A stretch of DNA of 64,000 bases, taken from Deltaproteobacteria bacterium. GTDB lineage: Bacteria > Desulfobacterota > Binatia > Binatales > Binataceae. The notes under the pieces were generated by a model. The model had not been told where the DNA came from. It saw only the letters and a program-made list of their open reading frames with translations, and searched no databases. The stretch's first letter is position 1. The number at the start of each line of letters is the position of its first letter. Location of the stretch: NCBI GenBank assembly GCA_021780755.1, contig JAJXYF010000003.1:1-64000 (forward strand), given 5' to 3'. This document shows, one piece after another, positions 36,212-43,485 of this stretch. Both the position numbers and the translations under genes were made by a program.

Positions 36212-37180
36212 ATGAAAGCGATTCAGTTCGACCAGCTTGGCGGCCCCGAGGTCATGTCCCTGCGGGAGGTGCCGAAACCCGAGCTGCGCCCCGGCACCGT
36301 GATCGTGAAGAATCACATCATCACGATCAACTTCGGTGACATCTTCTTTACCCGCGGCGAATACATCGTGAAGCCGGTCTTCCCCGATACCCCCGGCATG
36401 GAAGCGGCCGGCATCGTTGACGCGGTCGCCCCCGACGTTACCGATCTCAAGCCCGGCATGCGCGTCGCCTACATCGGGATGGGCTCCTACGCCGATTACA
36501 CCCGGATTCGCCCCTCGCGGGTGATCCCATTGCCCGACTACATGAGCTTCGAGCAGGGAGCGGCGCTGCCGATCGCGATGCTCACCGCGTGGCACATGCT
36601 CCACACGATTCACCAGACCCGCGAGGGACAGACGGTGCTGGTTCATTCGGCGGCGGGCGGCGTCGGGATCGCGGCGGTGCAGATCGCGAAAGCGGCCGGC
36701 GCGCGGGTAATCGGTACGGTTTCGAGTGCGGAGAAGGCCGCGCTGGTGACGAAATTCGGCGCCGACGAAGTGATCGATTACGAGACCCAGGATTTTGCCG
36801 CCGAGGTGATGCGCCTCAGCAATAATCGCGGCATCGATCTGATTCTCGACGCCGTCGGCAAGCCGACCTTCGAGAAAGGCCTGCGATGCCTTGCGCCGTT
36901 CGGCCACATGATCCTCTTCGGGCGCGCCGGCGGGCTGCCCGATCCGCTGAACGTGGCGAAGCTGATGGAGAAGTCGCTCACCGTCAGCGCCTTCGTCCTG
37001 CCCCTCATCTACAGCAATCGAGAAGTGATGCGCCGCGGACTCGAGCATTCGTTCCAGCTCATCCGCGAAGGCAAGCTGACCGTTCCGATCGGCGGAACCT
37101 TCCCGCTGGCGCAGGCCGTCGAAGCGCATCGCTTCGTACTGTCCCGTCGCTCCACCGGCAAAGTCCTTCTTATCCCGTAA
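36212..37180 (+). CDS. quinone oxidoreductase-type medium-chain reductase (MDR)
   Basis: 322 aa from the ATG at 36212 (GAGG 8 bases upstream). Zinc-free MDR fold: MKAIQFDQLGGPEVMSLREVPKPEL, GMEAAGIVDAVAP, then the nucleotide-binding VLVHSAAGGVGIAAVQIAKAAGARVIGTVSSAEK with AxxGxxG. The absence of catalytic zinc Cys/His ligands and the QOR-type sequence suggest NADPH-dependent reduction of quinones or enoyl substrates. It shares a 170-bp divergent promoter region with the acyl-CoA dehydrogenase, which may indicate a common pathway. Confidence 0.9.
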   Translation: MKAIQFDQLGGPEVMSLREVPKPELRPGTVIVKNHIITINFGDIFFTRGEYIVKPVFPDTPGMEAAGIVDAVAPDVTDLKPGMRVAYIGMGSYADYTRIRPSRVIPLPDYMSFEQGAALPIAMLTAWHMLHTIHQTREGQTVLVHSAAGGVGIAAVQIAKAAGARVIGTVSSAEKAALVTKFGADEVIDYETQDFAAEVMRLSNNRGIDLILDAVGKPTFEKGLRCLAPFGHMILFGRAGGLPDPLNVAKLMEKSLTVSAFVLPLIYSNREVMRRGLEHSFQLIREGKLTVPIGGTFPLAQAVEAHRFVLSRRSTGKVLLIP

Positions 37181-37405
37181 CCACCCGCCGCGTGTCTTCC
37201 GAACACTCTCCCCGAATAAGAAGGGTTTCACCCGGAGGTTTAGTCAGGGGTTCGGGCGCGGTCACGGCGCCGAGGAAGCGGGGCGGGGGCGGCGTGCGGC
37301 GGCGGGGCGCATCGACGAGGGGCAGCCGACGGAGATATTGCCCAAGGCAGACGGGGGTTTAGCGAATGGCGAGTATAAAATCCCTACACGAAGGAGAGGC
37401 GAAGA

Positions 37406-37421
37406 TGTTTCACGTGAAACA
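37406..37421. promoter_or_regulatory. parS: parS centromere site (ParB binding)
   Basis: TGTTTCACGTGAAACA is a perfect palindrome and an exact match to the bacterial parS consensus TGTTNCACGTGAAACA. ParB loads here to form the partition complex; parS sites cluster near the replication origin. No parA or parB gene is in the window. The IS1595 element begins 30 bases to the right, outside the palindrome. Confidence 0.88.
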
Positions 37422-37443
37422 TTTTCGCGGTCTGTTTGCCGTG

Positions 37444-37451
37444 AAATGCTT
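37444..37451. repeat. 8-bp target-site duplication, left copy
   Basis: AAATGCTT directly precedes the left inverted repeat and is repeated exactly at 39852-39859 after the right one. Eight bases is the duplication length of the IS1595 family. The perfect match indicates a recent insertion. Confidence 0.92.
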
Positions 37452-37478
37452 GGCGATTATAACGGACTTGACACCACG
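37452..37478 (+). repeat. left terminal inverted repeat of the IS1595 element
   Basis: 27 bp starting GGCGATTAT and ending GACACCACG. It matches the reverse complement of 39825-39851 at 26 of 27 positions (A/T difference at base 10). Its inner part contains TTGACA (37468-37473). Confidence 0.93.
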
Positions 37479-37495
37479 ACAGGTCCGTATAGAAT
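37468..37495 (+). promoter_or_regulatory. promoter of the passenger gene, -35 inside the inverted repeat
   Basis: TTGACA (37468-37473), 16-bp spacer, TAGAAT (37490-37495). The ATG at 37502 is only 7 bases after the -10, so the mRNA would be leaderless or nearly so; no Shine-Dalgarno is present. The same TTGACA in the right repeat stands upstream of the transposase gene. Confidence 0.55.
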
Positions 37496-37501
37496 CGCAA
37501 C

Positions 37502-38620
37502 ATGGACCCATCGACGGTTAACGATCAAGCGATACGCCTCTTCTTGGGCGGGGTCGTGCTCAGCCTTTTGTCGTGTGGCCTGACCGTGGGCGGCTACACA
37601 AATACGCGGTTAGCCCGTCTGCTGTTTGGCTGCGCGGCAGTGTTCACCCTTCCAGCAATATTCTGGCCGATGATTGCTCCTAATCTGACGACCAAGATTG
37701 TGTCCACGGCTTCGCAGATGGCCTCAAACAGTTGGGTGTGGTTCGGTACGTTCGCGTTCACGGTAGTTGTGTTGGTAAGTGGGTCGATTCTCAAGGAACT
37801 GCGAAAGCCGCATCACAACCTCGGCGGAGCCAGTTCCTCAATGTCAGTACCGCAGACTGCCGCTGTCGCGCCCGAACCTCGTGCAAGTGATCAACTATTC
37901 GATTTGGGAGTGACGTTGGGGCGGCTTAAAACATTCGATCCCGAACAGCTAAGCGACCTGCATCGCCAGTGCAAAACATTGGGACTTACTTTTAGCGCCG
38001 CGCGACTTGGGCGCATCCTTGATGTTTGGGATGAAGACTTTGCGCGGATGGAAGAACGAGGCGGGAGTGTATCCGCTGAGACCGTGCAAATGTTCGACTT
38101 TCAGATGAAGGACATGCAAGACGCTATTCGTTCCGACATTGCCCGGCTATCCCAGCGCGGCGCTCAAGTGAATGTAGTAGCGGCCCCGGACAGTATCCAC
38201 GGTTTTGAACGATACCTCTCAGAAAAGAAACGCCCCTCTGCGGCAGAGTGGCAACCGCTCACCAATGAGCAAAAAGCTGCTTTGATTGCAGGTTGGCGAC
38301 AGACCTTAGAGGGGAAGGAACTTCAAATCACCCACAATGGTTTGTTTGATTGTGAGAGATTGGCAACGGAACTTGCCGATGTGCTGCGGGACTCTGGGGT
38401 CAAACTAATAGGCCCACCATCTACCGATGAAGAACCTATTATACCTGGGGTTTGGATATGCGCGTTCGGCGGAAACACAGACGAAATCGGTGCGCAGTTA
38501 GCTATCGGGATGACCACCGTGAGGCTTTGCCAGCCTCAGATAGTTGCGCCGGTCGGGCGGTGGGTTCGGATGCGCATCGGCCAGAAGACGAAAAAGCAAG
38601 TTCCTTGGACGGATGACTGA
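37502..38620 (+). CDS. passenger membrane protein of the IS1595 element
   Basis: 372 aa. Three predicted membrane segments: about 12-33, 37-60 and 76-96. Then a linker, a helical region (about 130-235, with TLGRLKTFDPEQLSDLHRQCKTLGLTF and QMFDFQMKDMQDAIRSDIARLSQRG) and a C-terminal alpha/beta domain (about 255-365) with WRQTLEGKELQITHNGLFDCERLATELADVLRDSG, GVWICAFGGNTDEIGAQLA and WVRMRIGQK. No family recognised. The frame is intact and promoter-driven, so it is probably expressed. It occupies nearly half of the element and may serve the element or the host; neither role can be assigned. Confidence 0.75.
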   Translation: MDPSTVNDQAIRLFLGGVVLSLLSCGLTVGGYTNTRLARLLFGCAAVFTLPAIFWPMIAPNLTTKIVSTASQMASNSWVWFGTFAFTVVVLVSGSILKELRKPHHNLGGASSSMSVPQTAAVAPEPRASDQLFDLGVTLGRLKTFDPEQLSDLHRQCKTLGLTFSAARLGRILDVWDEDFARMEERGGSVSAETVQMFDFQMKDMQDAIRSDIARLSQRGAQVNVVAAPDSIHGFERYLSEKKRPSAAEWQPLTNEQKAALIAGWRQTLEGKELQITHNGLFDCERLATELADVLRDSGVKLIGPPSTDEEPIIPGVWICAFGGNTDEIGAQLAIGMTTVRLCQPQIVAPVGRWVRMRIGQKTKKQVPWTDD

Positions 38621-38640
38621 TGGCAGAGCCAAGCGCCTCA

Positions 38641-38793
38641 TCAGGGCTTGCTCGCCTTCCCCCGTTTGGTGCAGCGAGTCTTACGTTTAGCCGGATTTAC
38701 AGGCGGAGTCTTGAGCATCCGCTTAAGCGCGTCCTCGAACGTCATCGGATGAAGCGAAACCGGTATATCTTCCTTTTTGCGTGGTCTCGACAT
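38641..38793 (-). CDS. 50-aa basic protein downstream of the IS1595 transposase
   Basis: Fifty residues starting MSRPRKKEDIPVSLHPMTFE, then DALKRMLKTPPVNPAKRKTR and a Lys/Arg-rich end. GGAG lies about 11 bases upstream. It follows the transposase by 67 bp on the same strand and lies wholly inside the element. The HPMTFEDALKRML core followed by a Pro/Lys tail has the look of short proteins accompanying such transposases; the basic tail suggests nucleic-acid or transposase binding. Role unproven. Confidence 0.65.
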   Translation of the reverse strand: MSRPRKKEDIPVSLHPMTFEDALKRMLKTPPVNPAKRKTRCTKRGKASKP

Positions 38794-38860
38794 GAGTAAC
38801 CAAACTCCATTTGTTTCGGACTGGATTGGCGATGCAGAAGCGCCCGCCAGTTCGGTCGCC

Positions 38861-39799
38861 TCAGCATCCTGCTATCGCGGATTTGAAGATGTCCGGATTC
38901 TTGCGGTTATTGAAGCGCCAAGCGAACTCATTGAGATAAAGCGGCAGATATTTCTTGGAGACGTTGTGGTACGTCCCAATGACGCCGCGCTTCAAGAGCG
39001 ACCAGAAGTTTTCGATGTTGTTGGTGTGGACGGTGCCACGAACATATTCGCCCGCTTTGTGGTCAACTGTTTGATGCGGATAGAAGTGCTTCAAGTCGCG
39101 ATAGCCACCGCTCTCATCGGTCGCGATCAGGCTGACCTTATCCGCGACGGCCTTTTCGACAAACGTGCTAAGGGTATCGGCGCTCGTATCCTCGATCATC
39201 TGGCAGACGACGTTCCCTTTGCGCGCGATCGCGCCGATGACCGTCAGCTTGCCAGTGTTGGCTGCGCCGCCGCCGTGATATTTGGCACGCACCTTCGCAT
39301 GGCGATTCTTCTGCTTGCCACCGAGAAATGTCTCGTCAACCTCAACTTCGCCCGTCAATTGGGCTTCGTCGTTGCCGAGCATCGCACGGACGCGGTGGCA
39401 GATATAGAAAGCGGTCTTGTACGCGGTTGGCCTGCCGTCCTCTTTGAGCATTCGTTGGACTTGAAGGGCGCTCATGCCCTTTTTGCTTTGGCAAATCAGG
39501 TAGATGACCTCGAACCAGATCGGCAGCGGATAGTTAGTGTTCTCGAACACTGTGCCGACGAGAGCGGAAAAGCGATAGCCGTTCTTCTTGTGGCATACCG
39601 AGACAAGGCCGGTATCCTCGTTCACGCTTTCCTTACCGCTCTTGCAGACCCAAGTCCAATTGCGTTTCGTGATCTTGAATACCTTGTCATTGCCGCATCG
39701 CGGACAGCGCACGCCGTCAGGCCAGCGCATCTCAACGAGCAATCCCATGCAGGCTTCTTGAGTGCTGTACTGTTCGTGAATCTGTCGAAGGCTGATCAT
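38861..39799 (-). CDS. IS1595 (ISXO2-like) family transposase
   Basis: 312 aa. N-terminal zinc-ribbon-like part with CPRCGNDKVFKI (first Cys pair) and later single Cys residues in an expanded loop (WVCKSGK ... VSVCHKK), then YRFSALVGTVFENTNYPLPIWFEVIYLI. The ISXO2-like DDE domain shows VEVDETFLGGKQKN, SLIATDESGGYRDL, the basic VDHKAGEYVRG and HTNNIENFWSLLKRG, all family blocks. Intact. Its -35 (TTGACA on the minus strand at 39835-39830) lies in the right inverted repeat; a weak TAAAGT at 39811-39806 would be the -10, only 6 bases before the start. Confidence 0.95.
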   Translation of the reverse strand: MISLRQIHEQYSTQEACMGLLVEMRWPDGVRCPRCGNDKVFKITKRNWTWVCKSGKESVNEDTGLVSVCHKKNGYRFSALVGTVFENTNYPLPIWFEVIYLICQSKKGMSALQVQRMLKEDGRPTAYKTAFYICHRVRAMLGNDEAQLTGEVEVDETFLGGKQKNRHAKVRAKYHGGGAANTGKLTVIGAIARKGNVVCQMIEDTSADTLSTFVEKAVADKVSLIATDESGGYRDLKHFYPHQTVDHKAGEYVRGTVHTNNIENFWSLLKRGVIGTYHNVSKKYLPLYLNEFAWRFNNRKNPDIFKSAIAGC

Positions 39800-39824
39800 A
39801 AACTTACTTTACACCTATTTCGCG

Positions 39825-39851
39825 CGTGGTGTCAAGTCCGTAATAATCGCC
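39825..39851 (-). repeat. right terminal inverted repeat of the IS1595 element
   Basis: Reverse complement of the left repeat with one mismatch; on the plus strand it ends AATAATCGCC at 39851. It contains TGTCAA (39830-39835), i.e. TTGACA facing the transposase gene. Confidence 0.93.
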
Positions 39852-39859
39852 AAATGCTT
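39852..39859. repeat. 8-bp target-site duplication, right copy
   Basis: AAATGCTT, identical to 37444-37451. The 240 bases after it, up to the cyclase stop codon, hold no supported gene. Confidence 0.92.
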
Positions 39860-40098
39860 CCCCGAGAGGGTGAAAAGCTTCATCCAAAATGGGTGAAGGA
39901 CTTCAGGGTTGTATTGATGGTTTTGGGTCACGGATTGCACAAAAATTCGAGAAGGATTTCAGCCTTGCGCGCGCGGTTGAGATGCGCGGCAACTCGTTTT
40001 CGGAGAGGGGGGCGGGGATGTTTTGTGTGGGACAGGTTTGGCGGGGGTTCGTTTGGGGCGCTTCGGATGGGGGTTGAAGCGGGTAGCCGCGGGTGGCG

Positions 40099-41283
40099 CT
40101 AGTCCGGGGGCGTGAAGACTTCCTGCGGTTCGATCACGCCGGGCAGCGAATGAGTACCCAGGCTCATCAGTGGAGTTTGGGCGGCGGCGGCGAAACTGGC
40201 CGACGTGACCACGCGGCGATCAAGCTTTCCCGCCAGCTTCTCGATTCTGGTGGCATGATTTACGGCGGGTCCGATCACGGTGAAATCGAGGCGGTTGGGC
40301 GCCCCGATATTGCCGTAGGTGACTTCCCCGAGATGGAGGGCGAGGCCGTAGCGGATTTCCGCGAGGCCGGCGGCAATCCGATCGGGATTGCGCGCGGCGA
40401 CCGCCGCCTGCATCGCGCGCGCGGCGCGCAAGGCCGCCGCACAGCGCTGGGCGACCTTGTCGCCCTCGCGCAACTCGAATATCGCGAGCATCCCGTCGCC
40501 GATAAACTTGAGGACTTCGCCGCCCTCCGCCGCCACCGCGCTGACCGTTATCTCGAAATATTCGTTGAGCAGATCGAGCAGTTGATCGCGCGGCAGGGTG
40601 TCGGAGAGGGTGGTGAAGCCGCGCAAATCGCAGAACCAGATCACCGCGCGGATGGTCTCGCCGTCGCCGCGCTTGATCGCCCCGGAGAGCACCCGCTCGC
40701 CCGTGCGATGGCCGACGTAGGTGTCGAGCAGCGCTCTCGTGATGCGCCGATGGGTCTGCGCTTCGACCAGCACGGTGAGCATTTCGGCGACCTCGGCGAG
40801 GCCCGCGATCTCCGCGTCGGTGAATCCGCCCGGGCGATCGGTCAGCCAGCTGATCGAGTTGATCTCACCGCTCGAAAAGACCATCGGCATCGCGACGTAG
40901 TCGGTGCCGCCTTCCGCGCGAAACTCTTCGAGCACCGGGTAGTCGAGCGCGACGCCGGGATCCTCCAGACGCCTTCGTACCGCACGACCGGTCGGCGTTA
41001 CCTCGGCCAAGGGGCTCTGCGTGAAGGCCGGGGTTTTTGCGATGCCGTGGACCGCGGTGCGGCGTTGCGCCGCGCCCTCTCCGCGGCGCCATACGTATGC
41101 GGTTGCGGCGATTTCCGGATGCAACGTACGGATCGCGCAGAACGCGCGCCAGAGCGGAATCCCCGCGTCGAGAACGCGCCGGCACATGTCGTCACCGAAC
41201 TCGCGCATGTGGGTGTTGCCGCGTCCCTCGTGCAGCATCCACGCGACCACGCGCGCCGCGCCGGGATGGATTTCCGTGGTCAT
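40099..41283 (-). CDS. GAF-like sensor with class III adenylate/guanylate cyclase domain
   Basis: 394 aa, soluble. N-terminal helical and GAF-like region (about 1-195, with DAGIPLWRAFCAIRTLHPEIAATAYVWRRG and TDYVAMPMVFSSGEINSISWLTDRPGGFTDAEI), then a class III cyclase domain (about 210-385): VIWFCDLRGFTTLSD with the first metal Asp, LLDLLNEYFEITVSAVAAEGGEVLKFIGDGMLAIF with the second metal Asp, GLALHLGEVTYGNIG, FTVIGPAVNHATRIE. The product is probably cAMP. No cAMP-binding regulator is adjacent. Confidence 0.87.
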   Translation of the reverse strand: MTTEIHPGAARVVAWMLHEGRGNTHMREFGDDMCRRVLDAGIPLWRAFCAIRTLHPEIAATAYVWRRGEGAAQRRTAVHGIAKTPAFTQSPLAEVTPTGRAVRRRLEDPGVALDYPVLEEFRAEGGTDYVAMPMVFSSGEINSISWLTDRPGGFTDAEIAGLAEVAEMLTVLVEAQTHRRITRALLDTYVGHRTGERVLSGAIKRGDGETIRAVIWFCDLRGFTTLSDTLPRDQLLDLLNEYFEITVSAVAAEGGEVLKFIGDGMLAIFELREGDKVAQRCAAALRAARAMQAAVAARNPDRIAAGLAEIRYGLALHLGEVTYGNIGAPNRLDFTVIGPAVNHATRIEKLAGKLDRRVVTSASFAAAAQTPLMSLGTHSLPGVIEPQEVFTPPD

Positions 41284-41361
41284 GCGTACGCCTGGACTAT
41301 GCCGCGCGCGCGATCGCGCGGGTGAGGGCAGGCCGGTCGAATCGCGCGATTCAACCGGGCG

Positions 41362-41973
41362 CTACGCCTTCGCGCTCGGCCGGCTCGAGACCGCCTCATG
41401 CCAGCGCTTGACGTGATGCACGCCGTCGAGCAGCTTGAGCCCGCCGAGGTTGACGCCGAGATCGATCGCGACCTGCGCGGTGATGTCCGCGATCGTATAG
41501 CGCTCGCCCGCGATAAACTGCCGCTGCGCGAGGATCGAATCGAGCCATTCGAGGCGCTGCAGGCCATAATCGCGCCGCACTTCCGCGAACTCGGGAATCT
41601 GCTTAATCCGGGTTATGAACGCCGGATGCGTATGCTGGATGACGTTCGCGATCGGAGAGAAAATTTCGAGCTCCATGCGGCGGTTCCACATCTCGACGAA
41701 GGCGATGTCGCGCGGATCGACGCCCATCAGTGGAGGGTCGGGCTGGAGGCCTTCGAAGTAGCGGCAGATCGCGACCGATTCCGTCAGATAGGTGCCGTCG
41801 TCGAACTCGAGCACCGGCAGTCCACCCATCGGATTTTTCCGCATGAACTCGACCGTCCGGTTTTCGCCCTTGAAGATATCGACGTGGACGTAAACCATCT
41901 GGATGTTCTTTTCGGCGAGGAAGATCCGCACCCGCCGCGGATTAGGGGCCATCGGGAAATCATAAATTTTCAT
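41362..41973 (-). CDS. glutathione S-transferase family protein
   Basis: 203 aa from the ATG at 41973. Thioredoxin-fold N-domain MKIYDFPMAPNPRRVRIFLAEKNIQMVYVHVD with MGGLPVLEFDDGTYLTESVAICRYFE, the GSH gamma-glutamyl binding Glu-Ser pair, followed by an all-helical C-domain (RRDYGLQRLEWLDSILAQRQFIAGERYTIADITAQVAIDLG, the N-capping box). Ser/Cys at the N-domain active position is replaced by a Pro-Asn-Pro context, so the catalytic residue is not obvious. Substrate unknown. Confidence 0.88.
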   Translation of the reverse strand: MKIYDFPMAPNPRRVRIFLAEKNIQMVYVHVDIFKGENRTVEFMRKNPMGGLPVLEFDDGTYLTESVAICRYFEGLQPDPPLMGVDPRDIAFVEMWNRRMELEIFSPIANVIQHTHPAFITRIKQIPEFAEVRRDYGLQRLEWLDSILAQRQFIAGERYTIADITAQVAIDLGVNLGGLKLLDGVHHVKRWHEAVSSRPSAKA

Positions 41974-42112
41974 GATCTGACGATAAGAGCAGTCGCCGAT
42001 TCGGGTCAAGCCGCGAATTGCCACGAAGGGATTACGCCGGTGTTATCCGGATGATGGCCGCGCGTTTGATCCGCTCGGTGCCGCCGAGCGATGGCCGAGA
42101 GCGCCGCTTTGA

Positions 42113-42907
42113 CTAGGCCAGCAGGAGCTCGGGGTCGAGCGTTCGCAGCAGAAAGCGCTCGGTCTCGCTGACCACGCGATCGATCGCGCGTCCGCCGATT
42201 ATCCAATGACCGCGGCCGGCCAGCGTGACCAGTCGCGCGCCGATCTCGCCGGCGAACCGGCTCACCCGCGGCAGCGGTGCGAAGGGGTCCGCGTCGCCCA
42301 CCACGATCAGGCGCGGCGCGGCGTCGGCAAAGCGCGCAATTCGCACCCGCCCGCGCGCCGTCTCGAGCACCACCCGGCCGGCGTCGGCCACCAGCGCCTT
42401 GATCAATCCGGGCCGCTGAAAGGTTTCGGCGTCGGCGATAAATTCCCGCAGTTTTTTTCCGCGCGGAGGCTTGAGCGCAGCGCGGCCCAACAGCGCAATG
42501 AGGGTGGCCGGGCGCAGCAGCAGGGGCGTGGGAAATCCGGGCAACGCGGGGGCCAGCGCAATCGCGGCGCGTACGCGTGGACGCTGCGCGATCCCAAGGG
42601 CGAGCAGTCCGCCGACCCCGTGGCCGATCACGATCACGTCGCGCTCAAGCGCATCGACGGCGTCGTCCACCAGCGCCAGCATTGCCGCGAAATCGATTCG
42701 GCCGATGGACGGCGTCGCACCGCGGCCGGCCGCGGCGCGAAAGTCCGGCGCGCACACCTCCCAGCCACTGTTCGCAAGGTATCCGATCAGCGTCGCCAGA
42801 TGGGCACGCGTGGTGAAGATCTCCGGCACCAGCACGATCGGCAGCGCGAACTTGATCGCCTTGGGGCGCTCGATCCGCGCGGTAAATCGTCCGATCGTGG
42901 TGTCCAT
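42113..42907 (-). CDS. alpha/beta-hydrolase fold protein with Gly at the nucleophile position
   Basis: 264 aa. Alpha/beta-hydrolase layout: LPIVLVPEIFTTRAHLATLIGYLANSGWEVCAPDFRAA, the nucleophile elbow VIVIGHGVGGLLALGIA at 91-107, LIVVGDADPFAPLPRV with the acid Asp, and GRGHWIIGG with a catalytic-type His. At the elbow the usual Ser/Cys/Asp is Gly97 (G-H-G-V-G-G), so a classical hydrolysis is unlikely; it may be a non-catalytic or lyase-type member. Probably monocistronic. Confidence 0.75.
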   Translation of the reverse strand: MDTTIGRFTARIERPKAIKFALPIVLVPEIFTTRAHLATLIGYLANSGWEVCAPDFRAAAGRGATPSIGRIDFAAMLALVDDAVDALERDVIVIGHGVGGLLALGIAQRPRVRAAIALAPALPGFPTPLLLRPATLIALLGRAALKPPRGKKLREFIADAETFQRPGLIKALVADAGRVVLETARGRVRIARFADAAPRLIVVGDADPFAPLPRVSRFAGEIGARLVTLAGRGHWIIGGRAIDRVVSETERFLLRTLDPELLLA

Positions 42908-43006
42908 GGTGTCCGGCTAACGGCGCGCGCTCCCTGGTGCACAGTCGGGATTGCGATCCGGCCGCGATTACAGCCTACCCGATTGCCGCGCGACCGGAAC
43001 AAAAAG

Positions 43007-43036
43007 AAAAGGCCCCCTTTTTCAAGGGGGCCTTTT
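43007..43036. terminator. bidirectional intrinsic terminator
   Basis: AAAAGGCCCCCTT (43007-43019), TTTC loop, AAGGGGGCCTTTT (43024-43036): a 13-bp perfect stem with A-tract before and T-tract after, so it can stop transcription on either strand. It serves the leftward small basic-protein gene at 43135. Confidence 0.9.
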
Positions 43037-43134
43037 CCGTTTCACGAGGCATTGAGCCCCGGCTCATCGCAGCAGCAAGCCCGGCATCGGTTTTGAGCCT
43101 CCGGGTAATGCGGCCCGGAGGGAAAATTCGTTGG

Positions 43135-43242
43135 TTACTTCTTTTTGACGGGCTTCTTGGTGGCCTTTTTCTTTGCCATGGTGCTCTTCAGCTTTGGTTT
43201 GGATTTGGCTGCTTTCGTACCGGGCTTCTTCTTCATCGGCAT
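43135..43242 (-). CDS. 35-aa lysine-rich basic protein
   Basis: Thirty-five residues, MPMKKKPGTKAAKSKPKLKS then TMAKKKATKKPVKKK, with nearly half Lys and no acidic residue. AGAGGAGG (43250-43257) lies 7 bases before the ATG, one of the best ribosome sites in the window, and a strong terminator follows 100 bp downstream, so it is very likely an expressed gene. Composition is like histone H1-type tails and nucleoid-associated peptides. It could bind DNA or RNA; no family assigned. Confidence 0.7.
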   Translation of the reverse strand: MPMKKKPGTKAAKSKPKLKSTMAKKKATKKPVKKK

Positions 43243-43485
43243 AAGGGATCCTCCTCTGCGGTCGCTGCTGCTGGACGAGCGCAAAACTTATTCGCTTTCT
43301 GTGCTCATCAACTGGAACGCATTATAGAAACACGTTATGCGGTAATCAAGACCTTGGCGACATCTTTATAAACAAATTTTAAACTCGAAGTTCCTGCGGC
43401 AGACTCGATGCTTTCCGAGTTTAGAATGCTGTTCAGGCATAAGCAGTCTTGAATTGCGAATCCGCTATGTCTTACGATCGAACCG

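Larger units (their letters stand above)
37405..37521 (+). pseudogene. short MFHVKHF-type ORF split by the IS1595 insertion
   Basis: ATG at 37405 preceded by AGGAGAGG (37392-37399, 5 bases away) and a TATAAA box at 37374-37379, so expression signals look real. The first codons run through the parS palindrome and read MFHVKH. The mobile element interrupts the frame at codon 14-15, leaving a chimeric 38-aa frame; without the element and one target copy it would read 27 codons and stop at the TGA in CAAAATGGGTGA (ending about 39896). Could be a decayed gene start or a leader rather than a functional peptide. Confidence 0.3.
37452..39851. mobile_element. IS1595-family transposon with passenger genes (2,400 bp)
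   Basis: Bounded by 27-bp inverted repeats and an 8-bp duplication. Contents: a rightward 372-aa membrane-protein passenger gene, then convergent to it a leftward transposase with a downstream 50-aa basic protein gene. GC is lower than in the flanks. IS1595-family members are known to vary in passenger content; the passenger here is not one of the usual resistance or metabolic cargos I recognise. All boundaries are read directly from the sequence. Confidence 0.93.

Noticed and set aside
42206..43096. 296-codon plus-strand frame opposite the alpha/beta hydrolase
   Set aside because: Arg/Gln-rich antisense frame that also runs through the terminator at 43007.
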